Shown: piece by piece, positions 21,662-28,880 of the stretch | Numbering within the stretch: the first letter of the stretch is position 1 | Layout of the letters: each line of letters starts with the position of its first letter | NCBI RefSeq assembly: GCF_001280005.1 | Contig: NZ_LGDW01000325.1 | Location: forward strand, 1 to 63,293 | DNA length: 63,293 nt | Direction: 5' to 3' | Origin: Streptomyces sp. NRRL WC-3618 | GTDB taxonomy: Bacteria > Actinomycetota > Actinomycetes > Streptomycetales > Streptomycetaceae | Position numbers and translations under genes: made by a program | The notes under the pieces: generated by a model | Seen by the model: the letters and a program-made list of their open reading frames with translations, nothing else | Databases searched by the model: none | Told to the model about the DNA's origin: nothing

Positions 21662-22417
21662 TCAGAACCCATGCCTCATCCCCCCGTCGACAGGCACCAT
21701 GACCCCCGTCAGATAGCTCGCAGCGGGCGACAGCAGAAACGCCGCCGTACGCCCGAACTCCTCCGGCCGCCCATACCGCCGCAACGGAATCCGCGACTCA
21801 TTGGCGACCCGGGTCGCCGCCGGGTCGGCCGACAACCCGTCCAGCTCGCGCACGCGATCCGTGTCGATGCGCGCCGGCAACAACCCCACCACCCGGATCC
21901 CGCGCGGCCCCACCTCGTCCGCGAGGGACTTGGCGAACCCGGCGAGCCCCGGCCGCAGGCCGTTGGAGATCGTCAGCCCCGGAATCGGCTCGTGCACCGA
22001 GCCGGAGAGCACGAATCCGACGACCCCGCCCGCCTGCAGCTCCGCCACCGCCGTACGGGCCAGCCGTACCGCCCCCAGGAACACCGATTCGAACGCGGCC
22101 AGCCACTGCTCGTCCGTGTTGTCCGCGACGAACCCGGGCGCCGGCCCGCCCACGCTGACGAGGATGCCGTCGAAGCGCCCGAAGTGTTCGCGGGCCGCCG
22201 CGACGAGCCGCTGCGCGACCTCCGGATCGGAGTTGTCCGCGGCCACACCCACCGCCCCCGGGCCGAGGGCTGCCGCCGCCTCCGTGACCGTCTTCTCGTC
22301 CCGCCCCGTGATGACCACCTTCGCGCCGTCGGCGACGAGCTCGCGCGCGGCGGCGTTGCCCAGGCCGCGGGTGGCTCCGGTGACGACGTACACCCGGTCC
22401 TTCAGTCCAAGATCCAT
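21662..22417 (-). CDS. SDR-fold protein lacking the catalytic Tyr and Lys
   Basis: A 251-residue protein with a complete short-chain dehydrogenase fold: NAD(P)-binding VTGATRGLG (residues 12-20), DNSD at 61-64 and the C-terminal SYLTGVMVPVDGG. Ser140 of the catalytic triad is present in LSGSV, but the YxxxK pair is replaced by Ser151 and Arg155 in SNGLR, while the flanking GLAGFAKSLADEV aligns perfectly with classical SDRs. The fold is therefore intact but ordinary hydride-transfer catalysis is doubtful. The loop SVGGPAPG at 88-95 also differs from the usual NNAG. It is followed by the GH15 gene on the same strand with only 5 bases between, so the pair may be co-transcribed. A divergent SDR subgroup of this kind is known in actinomycetes and bacilli as far as I recall. 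Confidence 0.85.
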   Translation of the reverse strand: MDLGLKDRVYVVTGATRGLGNAAARELVADGAKVVITGRDEKTVTEAAAALGPGAVGVAADNSDPEVAQRLVAAAREHFGRFDGILVSVGGPAPGFVADNTDEQWLAAFESVFLGAVRLARTAVAELQAGGVVGFVLSGSVHEPIPGLTISNGLRPGLAGFAKSLADEVGPRGIRVVGLLPARIDTDRVRELDGLSADPAATRVANESRIPLRRYGRPEEFGRTAAFLLSPAASYLTGVMVPVDGGMRHGF

Positions 22418-22422
22418 GGTCC

Positions 22423-24231
22423 CTATCCTGCCTGGTCCTCGCCGTACAGGGCGAGGGCGGTGTTGACGAGGCCGATGTGGCTGAACGCCTGGGGGAAGTT
22501 GCCGAGCTGACGGTCGCCGACCGGGTCGTACTCCTCCGCCAGCAGCCCCACGTCGTTGGTGAGGCCGACCAGACGCTCGAACAGGGCGCGGGCCTCGTCC
22601 GTACGCCCGATCATGTGCAGGGCGTCCGCCAGCCAGAACGAGCAGGCCAGGAACACCCCTTCGTCACCTGGCAGTCCGTCGACCACGGGACCGTCCGTGC
22701 TGTAGCGGCGGACGAATCCACCGTGCCCCAGCTCGTCCCTGATCGCGTCGATGGTGCCGACGATCCTCGGGTCGTCCGGCGGCAGGAAGCCGACGCGGGG
22801 CAGGAGCAGCACGGCGGCGTCGAGTTCGCGGGAGCCGTAGAACTGCGTGAACGTGTTGCGCTGCGGGTCGTAGCCGCGTTCGCACACCTCCTGGTGCACC
22901 TCGTCGCGCATGGCCCGCCAGCCCTCCAGGTCGCCGCCGTTCAGCTTCGGGTTGAGCTCGAGCTGACGCACCGCGCGGTCGGCGGCCACCCAGGCCATCA
23001 CCTTCGAGTGCACGAAGTGCCGGCGGGGGCCGCGCACCTCCCACAGCCCCTCGTCGGGCAGGCGCCACGCCGTCTTCAGGAACTCCATGAGCGCGCACTG
23101 CACCCGCCACATGTGCGGCTTCGACGGCAGCCCCGAACGCCGGGCCAGCGCCAGCGAGTCGATCACCTCGCCGTACACGTCGAGCTGGAGCTGCCGTACG
23201 GCCGCGTTGCCGATCCGCACCGGGGTCGAGCCGCCGAATCCGGGCAGCCAGTCCAGCTCGAACTCGGGCAGCCGGCGCTCACCGGCGAGCCCGTACATGA
23301 TCTGGAGGTCCGCCGGATCGCCGGCCACCGCCCGCAGCAGCCAGTCACGCCAGGACTCGGCCTCCTCGTGATATCCCGCCGACAGCAGCGCGTTCAGGGT
23401 GAGTGTGGAGTCGCGCAGCCAGCAGTACCGGTAGTCCCAGTTGCGTACGCCGCCCAGTTCCTCGGGGAGCGAGGTGGTGGGGGCGGCCACGATGCCGCCG
23501 GTCGGCGCGTACGTCAGCGCCTTGAGGGTGATCAGCGACCGCACGACGGCGTCCCGGTGCGGTCCGTCGTACGTACAGCGCGCCGACCAGTCCTTCCAGT
23601 CCGAGACGGCCGTCTCCAGCGCCTCGTACGGGTCGACGAACGGCGGGTGCGGTTCCTGCGAGGGATGCCAGGTCAACACGAACGCGACCCGCTCGCCCTC
23701 GGCGACGGTGACCTCCGAGTACGTGCTGAAGTCCCGGCCCCAGGTGCGCACTCCGTCGTCGGTGCGCAGCCACACGGCGTCCGGCCCAGCGACGGCCACC
23801 CGGTGTCCGTTCGCCCGGCGCATCCAGGGCACGATCGCCCCGTAGTCGAAGCGCAGCCGCAGGGTGCTGCGGACGGTGACCTCGCCGCGTACGCCTTCGA
23901 CGATCCGTACGAGATCGGGGGCGCGGTCGCGCTGCGGCATCAGGTCGGTGACACGTACCGCGCCGTCCTCGGTCTCCCACTCGGTGTCGAGGACGAGGGT
24001 GCCGGGCCGGTAGGCGCGCCGGACGCAGCGGTCGGCGCCTTCGGGGGCGATCCGCCAGTGCCCGTTGCTCTCGTCGCCGAGCAGGGCCGCGAAACAGGCG
24101 GCCGAGTCGAAGCGGGGCAGACAGAGCCAGTCGACGCTGCCGTCCATGCCGACGAGCGCGGCGGTCTGGTGGTCGCCGACGAGGGCGTAGTCCTCGATAC
24201 GGGGGATGCGGTGATTCTGGTGGGGGTGCAC
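22423..24231 (-). CDS. Glycoside hydrolase family 15 protein (trehalase/glucoamylase-like)
   Basis: A 602-residue GH15 protein of the actinobacterial trehalase-like branch. The N-terminal beta-sandwich begins with IEDYALVGDHQTAALVGMDG followed by VDWLCLPRFDSAACFAALLG. The (alpha/alpha)6 barrel shows the hallmark RNWDYRYCWLRDSTLTLNAL, and the catalytic-base region LLAEEYDPVGDRQLGNFPQA lies near the end. Such proteins hydrolyse trehalose or other alpha-glucosides. There is no signal peptide, so it is cytoplasmic. The GTG at 24231 is used because an in-frame stop immediately precedes it. The SURF1 gene starts upstream on the same strand; the SDR follows 5 bases after this stop. Trehalose turnover is the most likely role. 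Confidence 0.9.
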   Translation of the reverse strand: MHPHQNHRIPRIEDYALVGDHQTAALVGMDGSVDWLCLPRFDSAACFAALLGDESNGHWRIAPEGADRCVRRAYRPGTLVLDTEWETEDGAVRVTDLMPQRDRAPDLVRIVEGVRGEVTVRSTLRLRFDYGAIVPWMRRANGHRVAVAGPDAVWLRTDDGVRTWGRDFSTYSEVTVAEGERVAFVLTWHPSQEPHPPFVDPYEALETAVSDWKDWSARCTYDGPHRDAVVRSLITLKALTYAPTGGIVAAPTTSLPEELGGVRNWDYRYCWLRDSTLTLNALLSAGYHEEAESWRDWLLRAVAGDPADLQIMYGLAGERRLPEFELDWLPGFGGSTPVRIGNAAVRQLQLDVYGEVIDSLALARRSGLPSKPHMWRVQCALMEFLKTAWRLPDEGLWEVRGPRRHFVHSKVMAWVAADRAVRQLELNPKLNGGDLEGWRAMRDEVHQEVCERGYDPQRNTFTQFYGSRELDAAVLLLPRVGFLPPDDPRIVGTIDAIRDELGHGGFVRRYSTDGPVVDGLPGDEGVFLACSFWLADALHMIGRTDEARALFERLVGLTNDVGLLAEEYDPVGDRQLGNFPQAFSHIGLVNTALALYGEDQAG

Positions 24232-24339
24232 TTAGGGCGGGTTCCCGGTGTGGGGCCTCGGCATTCGGGCGAAGCCGTCCTGTCACACGCCGAGATCTCC
24301 GGTTGGGTCACACGGCCGGTCACGCCGAACGGGGGTGGG

Positions 24340-25146
24340 TCACACGGCGGCGGGCTCGGCGTCGGCCGTGTCCCGCGCTTCACGCGCCGCCGCCTCGGCC
24401 TCCGCCCGGTCCCGGCGTTCCCGGCGCACGAGGATCACCCAGCCCAGGGGAACGCCGGCGGAGAACAGCCACCACTGGATGGCGTAGGCGTAGTTCAGGG
24501 CGGCGTTCTCGTTGCCGGGCTTGCCCAGCGGCTCCGGGGCGTCGCCCTTCGGTGCGGGCGTCGTCAGCACGATGTAGCCGCCGAGCACCTCGGCCCCGAG
24601 CCGCCGGGCCTCCTGCTCGCTGTTGATCAGCATGACCTGCCGGTCCGGCAGCCCCTTGAGGTCCTTGATGCCGCTCGCCGCGGTCGTCTCGGCGGGCATC
24701 AGCCGCCCGGAGACGGTGATCTCGCCCTTGGGGGGCGCCGGGATCGCGGGGAACGCGGTCTGGCTCGGACCGTCCGCGGGGATCCAGCCCCGGTTGACCA
24801 GCAGGACCTTGCCGTCGTCCAGGACGAAGGGGGTCAGGACGTGGTAGCCGACCTCGTCGTCGGAGTTGGTGCGGCGGCGGACGACGACCTCGCGGTCGGT
24901 GTCGAAGCGGCCCTTCGCGCTGACGGTGTGGTATCGCTCGCCGGTGGTGACGGTGTGTCCGGGCGAGGTCAGCTTCTCCACGGGCACCGGCTCGGCGGAC
25001 AGCGCGTCGGCGACGAGCTGGTTGCGGGCGGTGCGCTCTTCGTAGCGGTGCATCTGCCAGATGCCCAGCCTGATCATCGTGGGGATGAGGAGGAGGGCGA
25101 CCAGCGTGAGGATCACCCACTGCCGGGACAAGAGGAAGCGGTACAC
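24340..25146 (-). CDS. SURF1 family cytochrome oxidase biogenesis protein
   Basis: A 268-residue SURF1-like protein, which assists haem a handling and assembly of aa3-type cytochrome c oxidase. Typical layout: an N-terminal helix WVILTLVALLLIPTMIRLGI then GIWQMHRYEERTARN, the long extracytoplasmic domain with RGRF-type GRFDTDREVVVRRR and the family motif VNRGWIPADGPS, and a second helix near YAYAIQWWLFSAGVPLGWVI. A charged Ala-rich cytoplasmic tail ends it. GTG start 25146 gives MYRFLLSRQW, a conserved actinobacterial beginning. It is upstream of the GH15 gene by 108 nt on the same strand; no functional relation is evident. Confidence 0.92.
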   Translation of the reverse strand: MYRFLLSRQWVILTLVALLLIPTMIRLGIWQMHRYEERTARNQLVADALSAEPVPVEKLTSPGHTVTTGERYHTVSAKGRFDTDREVVVRRRTNSDDEVGYHVLTPFVLDDGKVLLVNRGWIPADGPSQTAFPAIPAPPKGEITVSGRLMPAETTAASGIKDLKGLPDRQVMLINSEQEARRLGAEVLGGYIVLTTPAPKGDAPEPLGKPGNENAALNYAYAIQWWLFSAGVPLGWVILVRRERRDRAEAEAAAREARDTADAEPAAV

Positions 25147-25329
25147 CCCACTGACGGTACAACTCGCCCGTGGGGTGCTTTCAGGGGGGTGGGACCGGGG
25201 GCCGGCCCGTCAGCCGAGGTGCCACTGCAACTCGAGTGATCAAGTGAAGCGCTCCGACACTTCGATGAGGGATCCATGCCAGGATGCCGGGCACACGACC
25301 GCCGGCACGTCGATGGGCAGGAGCCAGCC

Positions 25330-25680
25330 ATGATCAGCGGTGCGCATGTCATCCTCTACAGCCAGGACGCCGAGGCGGACCGTGCCTTCATCCGGGACGT
25401 CCTCGACTTTCCCGGCGTCGACGCGGGCGGCGGCTGGCTCGTCTTCAAGCTGCCCCCGGCCGAAGTCGCCGTGCACCCGACCGATGGCCCGCCCCAGCAC
25501 GAGTTCTACTTGATGTGCGACGACCTCGACTCCCAGCTCGCCGAGTTCCGCGCCAAGGGCGTCGAGATCACCCGCCCGGTCAGCGGACAGCGCTGGGGCA
25601 GACTCACGGCGATCCGACTCCCCAGCGGCGCCGAACTCCCGCTGTACGAACCGCTGCACCCCGTCGCCCACAGCCTGTGA
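25330..25680 (+). CDS. VOC-superfamily protein, second copy in this window
   Basis: A 116-residue vicinal-oxygen-chelate protein. SGAHVILYSQDAEADRAFIR begins the first beta-alpha unit and VLDFPGVDAGGGWLVFKLPP continues it; FYLMCDDLDSQLAEFRAKGV and RLPSGAELPLYEPLHP make the second. Two potential metal ligands (H24-type position and Glu in LYEP) are present, but activity is uncertain. ATG 25330 follows AGGAG by 7 nt; a longer frame upstream from 25276 lacks a comparable signal. It is divergent from the SURF1 gene and converges on the Cys-rich protein, with a hairpin between. Confidence 0.8.
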   Translation: MISGAHVILYSQDAEADRAFIRDVLDFPGVDAGGGWLVFKLPPAEVAVHPTDGPPQHEFYLMCDDLDSQLAEFRAKGVEITRPVSGQRWGRLTAIRLPSGAELPLYEPLHPVAHSL

Positions 25681-25707
25681 CCCCACTTCCCGGCCAGGCC
25701 GTCGAAC

Positions 25708-25739
25708 GGCCCGAGAGCATCCAAGAACGCTCACGGGCC
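25708..25739. terminator. Hairpin between convergent VOC and Cys-rich genes
   Basis: 11-nt arms (25708-25718 and 25729-25739) with a single mismatch and a 10-nt loop. Confidence 0.55.
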
Positions 25740-25764
25740 GGGGGGGCGGGGACATAGCGCAAGC

Positions 25765-25998
25765 TCAGACCCTGTCGATGATCCCCACCTTTCCCTCCGC
25801 GCGGGCGCAGTGCGCCCCGCAGTACCAGTGGCCCTCGGCCTCCACGCCCTGCCCGATGATCTGGACCCGGCAGTGCTCGCAGATGGGTGCCATGCGGTGG
25901 ATCGCGCAGGAGAAACAGTCGAAGACGTGCACCGCACCCTGCGCGTGCACCTCGAAGGTCATGCCGTAACTGTTGCCGCATACTTCACAGGTCGCCAT
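25765..25998 (-). CDS. Small Cys/His-rich zinc-ribbon-like protein
   Basis: A 77-residue protein with four Cys-pair motifs: CEVC, CFSC, CEHC and CGAHC, spaced as in treble-clef or double zinc-ribbon modules. HRMAP and GHWYCG stretches provide further potential ligands. It resembles small metallothionein-like or LIM-like bacterial proteins conserved among streptomycetes. ATG 25998 gives MATCEVCGNSYG; an extension to 26061 is possible but would add an unstructured basic segment. The gene lies downstream of the exonuclease gene on the same strand with 79 nt between. Zinc binding is likely, function unknown. Confidence 0.75.
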   Translation of the reverse strand: MATCEVCGNSYGMTFEVHAQGAVHVFDCFSCAIHRMAPICEHCRVQIIGQGVEAEGHWYCGAHCARAEGKVGIIDRV

Positions 25999-26077
25999 GC
26001 GCCACAGGGTGGGCCGTCGGTGCCGTGCGAGCGAGACGGCGCCGGGCGAGTCGTACGGCAATCACCCGTCCGTACGG

Positions 26078-27088
26078 TCATCCCCGCGCCGCGGGTGCCA
26101 CGTCCCGCAGCAGCTGCCCGAAGGCCGCCTCGTCGACGACCGGCGTGTCGAACTGGCGGGCCTTGACGACCTTCGAGGTCATGGAGTCGGGGTCGTTGGT
26201 GACGAGCAGGCTGGTCAGCCGGGACAGGCTCGTCGCCACATGCAGGCCCGCCTCGACGGCCCGGTCCTCCAGCAGATCGCGCTCGACCGAGGTGTCCCCC
26301 GAGAACGCCACCCGCATGCCCTGCATGAGCGGCTTGCCGTCCTCGTACCGCCCCGGGTTGGGGTACGGGCACGCGGGCCGCTTGCGTGACGCCCGCCAAC
26401 TGGTCGGCTGATAGCCCCCGTAGCCCCCGGACGCCTGCCGCCCGATCTGCGGGCGCGCCGAGCCGCTCGTCGCCACGGACCCCGACCACTCCGTCAGCGG
26501 CCGGCACTCCAGCAGCGGCAGCCGTACGCCTCCCCGGGCCGCCGCGTGCAGGCTGGGCCGGAACGCCTCGGCGAGCACGCGCGCGTCGTCCAGCGCGTGG
26601 TGGGCCCGCTGCTGGACGACCCCGTAGTGCGCGGCGAGTGTCTCCAGCTTGTGGTTGGGCAGCGGCAGCCCCAGTTCCTTGGACAGGGCGATGGTGCACA
26701 GCCGCTGCCGCACCGGCGCCTCGCGCTCCGCGCGCGCGTACTCCCGGGCGATCATCGACCAGTCGAAGACGGCGTTGTGCGCGACGAGGACACGGTCGGC
26801 GAGCCGGGACGCGAACTCCTCGGCGATGTCGGCGAAGAGGGGCGCGCCCTCGAGGGCGTCGCTCGTCAGCCCGTGGATCCACACCGGCCCAGGATCCCGT
26901 TCCGGATTGACCGTTGTGTACCAGTGGTCCTCGACCTCGCCGCGCGCGTCGAGCCGGTAGACGGCGGCGGAGATTATCCGGTCATCCCGGGACAGACCGG
27001 TCGTCTCGACGTCAACGACCGCGTATCCCTGGGGATATGCGGTCGGCCACGGGGCGGGGGACGGCGTGGGCGTCAGGTCTTCGAGCAT
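26078..27088 (-). CDS. DEDDh exonuclease (DNA polymerase III epsilon-like) with C-terminal BRCT domain
   Basis: A 336-residue 3'-5' exonuclease-like protein. Exo motifs are visible: Exo I VDVETTG near residue 25, Exo II HNAVFDW near residue 105, and the DEDDh His-Asp pair in HHALDDARVL near residue 160. After a Gly/Tyr-rich linker (about 205-235) a BRCT domain follows, MRVAFSGDTSVERDLLEDRA to LVTNDPDSMTSKVVKARQFD, ending before VVDEAAFGQLL. This combination resembles actinobacterial DnaQ-BRCT proteins thought to function in DNA repair or proofreading. ATG at 27088 was chosen by family alignment, since upstream frame lacks homology. Cytoplasmic. Confidence 0.88.
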   Translation of the reverse strand: MLEDLTPTPSPAPWPTAYPQGYAVVDVETTGLSRDDRIISAAVYRLDARGEVEDHWYTTVNPERDPGPVWIHGLTSDALEGAPLFADIAEEFASRLADRVLVAHNAVFDWSMIAREYARAEREAPVRQRLCTIALSKELGLPLPNHKLETLAAHYGVVQQRAHHALDDARVLAEAFRPSLHAAARGGVRLPLLECRPLTEWSGSVATSGSARPQIGRQASGGYGGYQPTSWRASRKRPACPYPNPGRYEDGKPLMQGMRVAFSGDTSVERDLLEDRAVEAGLHVATSLSRLTSLLVTNDPDSMTSKVVKARQFDTPVVDEAAFGQLLRDVAPAARG

Positions 27089-27190
27089 GGTCCCAGAGAA
27101 TACGGGCCGCGACTGACAGTCCGTCGCGCACCCACCACCTGACCCCGCTCCGCGTCCCCGTCCCGTGGTGGACCGCAGCCCTGCACCACA

Positions 27191-27355
27191 CTGACCGGCT
27201 GGCCGTTCCACACGTTCAACCCGGTCAAGGTCGCCACTCATGAGTACGTCGCGATCGTCAACGACATCAAGACGTCGGACAGTTGGCGTGAGCGCGCGGG
27301 TCGCCTCTTCAGGCCGTACAACTTGAGGACGTACATTGACGGGAGCCGCGCCCCA
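27191..27355 (+). pseudogene. Remnant resembling a C-terminal fragment of a sterol desaturase/fatty acid hydroxylase-family protein
   Basis: Between the exonuclease and CopD genes (a 370-nt gap) one frame reads FHTFNPVKVATHEYVAIV followed by NDIKTSDSWRERAGRLFRPY. The pattern HEY...DI(R/K)..SWRER.G.LF looks to me like the tail of membrane-bound di-iron desaturase/hydroxylases. No start codon or upstream domain exists: a stop codon interrupts this frame near 27140. It is most likely a decayed gene end. The recognition rests on memory and is uncertain; the rest of the gap (27356-27458) shows nothing else. Confidence 0.3.
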
Positions 27356-27458
27356 CGCGCGCGTGCCCGGCGGAACCTGCTTACGTACCTCGCCGCACAG
27401 TGGTCGCCGGCCGAAGGCGCGGCCAGAGCCGCCGTGCGAGTCGCCGTTCGTCGGTCCG

Positions 27459-28487
27459 TCAGGTCCAGCGGATCGGCATCGGCAACACCGTGAGCAGACC
27501 TGACACCGCGACCACCAGCCCCAGCGCGACGACCTCCGCGCGCGCGGGGGAGCAGGCCGTCAGCGGGTCGGCCGCCCGGCGCAGCCGCAGCCGCGCCCAC
27601 AGGGCGAGTACGGCGACGGCGGCCACCAGGATCACCTTGGCGAGCAGCGTGCGGCCGTACGCCGTCGACGCCAGCTGGTCCAGGACCGTGTCCGGCGGCA
27701 TCCGGCGCAGGGTGCTCCAGATGCCGGTCGCGGTGATCAGGGCGAGCAGAACGGCCGCCACGCGCGCGTAGAGACCCAACAACGCCACGCCCGCGTCACG
27801 GGCCGCCCCCCAGAGGGACAACGTCCGCAGTACGTACAGCAGTCCGCCCACCCACAGCGCCGCGCACGTGAGATGGACGAAGGTCAGCGCCGAGCCGGTC
27901 AGCGGATCGAGCTCCGGCGCCGGATGGGCCCGCAGCGCCTCCGCGACGGCCACCGCGGCCAACGGCCAGATCTGCGTGGCCGGGCGGGCCGAGAGAGCGC
28001 ACAGGCCCGCCGCGGCGAACCCGTTGACCTCCAGCAGGGCGAGCTTGCCGTCACGGGACGCGTACAGGCCGCCGACATCGATCGCGGCCAGGCTGTGCGG
28101 TACGAGGTTGCCGGTCGCCACCACCGAGGCGAGCCCCAACGCGGCGACGAAACCGACACCGGCCGCGTACGGCCCCCAGGAGCGCGCCCGCTCCGGCCGC
28201 GCGCCGGGCAGCCTGTCGGCCAGCCGGCGCACGAACAGCTCGCCCACCGGAACGCACAGCGCGCCGAACAGCAGGGCCCGCAGCAGACCGATCCCGTCCA
28301 CGCCGGGCGCGGCGGCCTCCCCGGTGCCGTCCAGCGTGACGGACGGTCCGAGCAGCGGTATCAGCGCGGCCAGGGCCACCAGCACGAGCGCGGCGACGGC
28401 CCGTGCGGTGGCGGGGCGTCGGCCGTCAGGTGTTCTCGCGGTGCCGTCCTCGCCGGACGCCCCGTCAGTCGGTCGTATCAAGTCCAC
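27459..28487 (-). CDS. CopD-domain membrane protein (copper resistance D family)
   Basis: A 342-residue protein with about eight membrane helices. The C-terminal half is a typical CopD domain, with THVHLTCAALWVGG-like LTFVHLTCAALWVGGLLYVL, followed by a helix around RVAAVLLALITATGIWSTL and the segment TAYGRTLLAKVILVAAVAVL. These His and Arg/Lys positions are family markers. An acidic, low-complexity N-terminus (residues 1-28) precedes the first helix. Unlike many actinobacterial relatives it lacks an attached CopC domain and there is no copC nearby. The GTG at 28487 is chosen because it gives a full first helix. Likely role: copper uptake or transfer across the membrane. Confidence 0.85.
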   Translation of the reverse strand: MDLIRPTDGASGEDGTARTPDGRRPATARAVAALVLVALAALIPLLGPSVTLDGTGEAAAPGVDGIGLLRALLFGALCVPVGELFVRRLADRLPGARPERARSWGPYAAGVGFVAALGLASVVATGNLVPHSLAAIDVGGLYASRDGKLALLEVNGFAAAGLCALSARPATQIWPLAAVAVAEALRAHPAPELDPLTGSALTFVHLTCAALWVGGLLYVLRTLSLWGAARDAGVALLGLYARVAAVLLALITATGIWSTLRRMPPDTVLDQLASTAYGRTLLAKVILVAAVAVLALWARLRLRRAADPLTACSPARAEVVALGLVVAVSGLLTVLPMPIRWT

Positions 28488-28541
28488 CCCAATGCCGCTT
28501 TTCCCGCACTGGGTATCAACATATGTACTGGATCAACACGA

Positions 28542-28571
28542 TGGGCCGGGCAGCGTGAACTGCCCGGCCCA
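28542..28571. terminator. Strong hairpin upstream of copD
   Basis: Perfect 12-bp stem (28542-28553 with 28560-28571) and a 6-nt loop. It lies downstream of the subtilase/IS end and upstream of copD, so it likely ends minus-strand transcription from the protease gene. Confidence 0.6.
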
Positions 28572-28727
28572 CCGAAAGAAGATCCCTACCTAAGGAGGAG
28601 CTACCGAACACTTGCTCAGTGCTCCATCCTTCCGGGTGGAGGTGAAGGGCACCCCTGTCCATTGCGGCCCGGAGGGCCGCAGCGGCATGGCTGAGATCGC
28701 CTCATCCGACGACGAAGTTGTCGGATC

Positions 28728-28880
28728 TACCGCCGGACGGGCGGGAAGTGACGCCTGTGGAGGCCCCCTGTAAGACCGAGCTCCCCGGAGACCGGCAAGG
28801 GCCAGTGAAGCAGGAACCCGAGGTGGTACCGCGTAGCGGTGCGGACCGGAATCTCCTGCCCTCGGGCAGGAGAGGGCGTC
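28728..28880 (+). mobile_element. Decayed right end of an IS200/IS605-family (TnpB-type) element
   Basis: A short plus-strand frame reads GREVTPVEAPCKTELPGDRQ then GPVKQEPEVVPRSGADRNLL, matching the characteristic C-terminal tail of streptomycete TnpB proteins (VKQEP, RSGADRNLLP). It is followed by the right-end hairpin CTCCTGCCC-TC-GGGCAGGAG (28853-28872) and the terminal GAGGGCGTCAA. The same region would encode the 3' guide-RNA scaffold of the element. The remainder of tnpB and any left end are missing, so this is a remnant. Two further hairpins (28664-28680; 28704-28726) lie just left of it and may also derive from the element. Confidence 0.65.
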
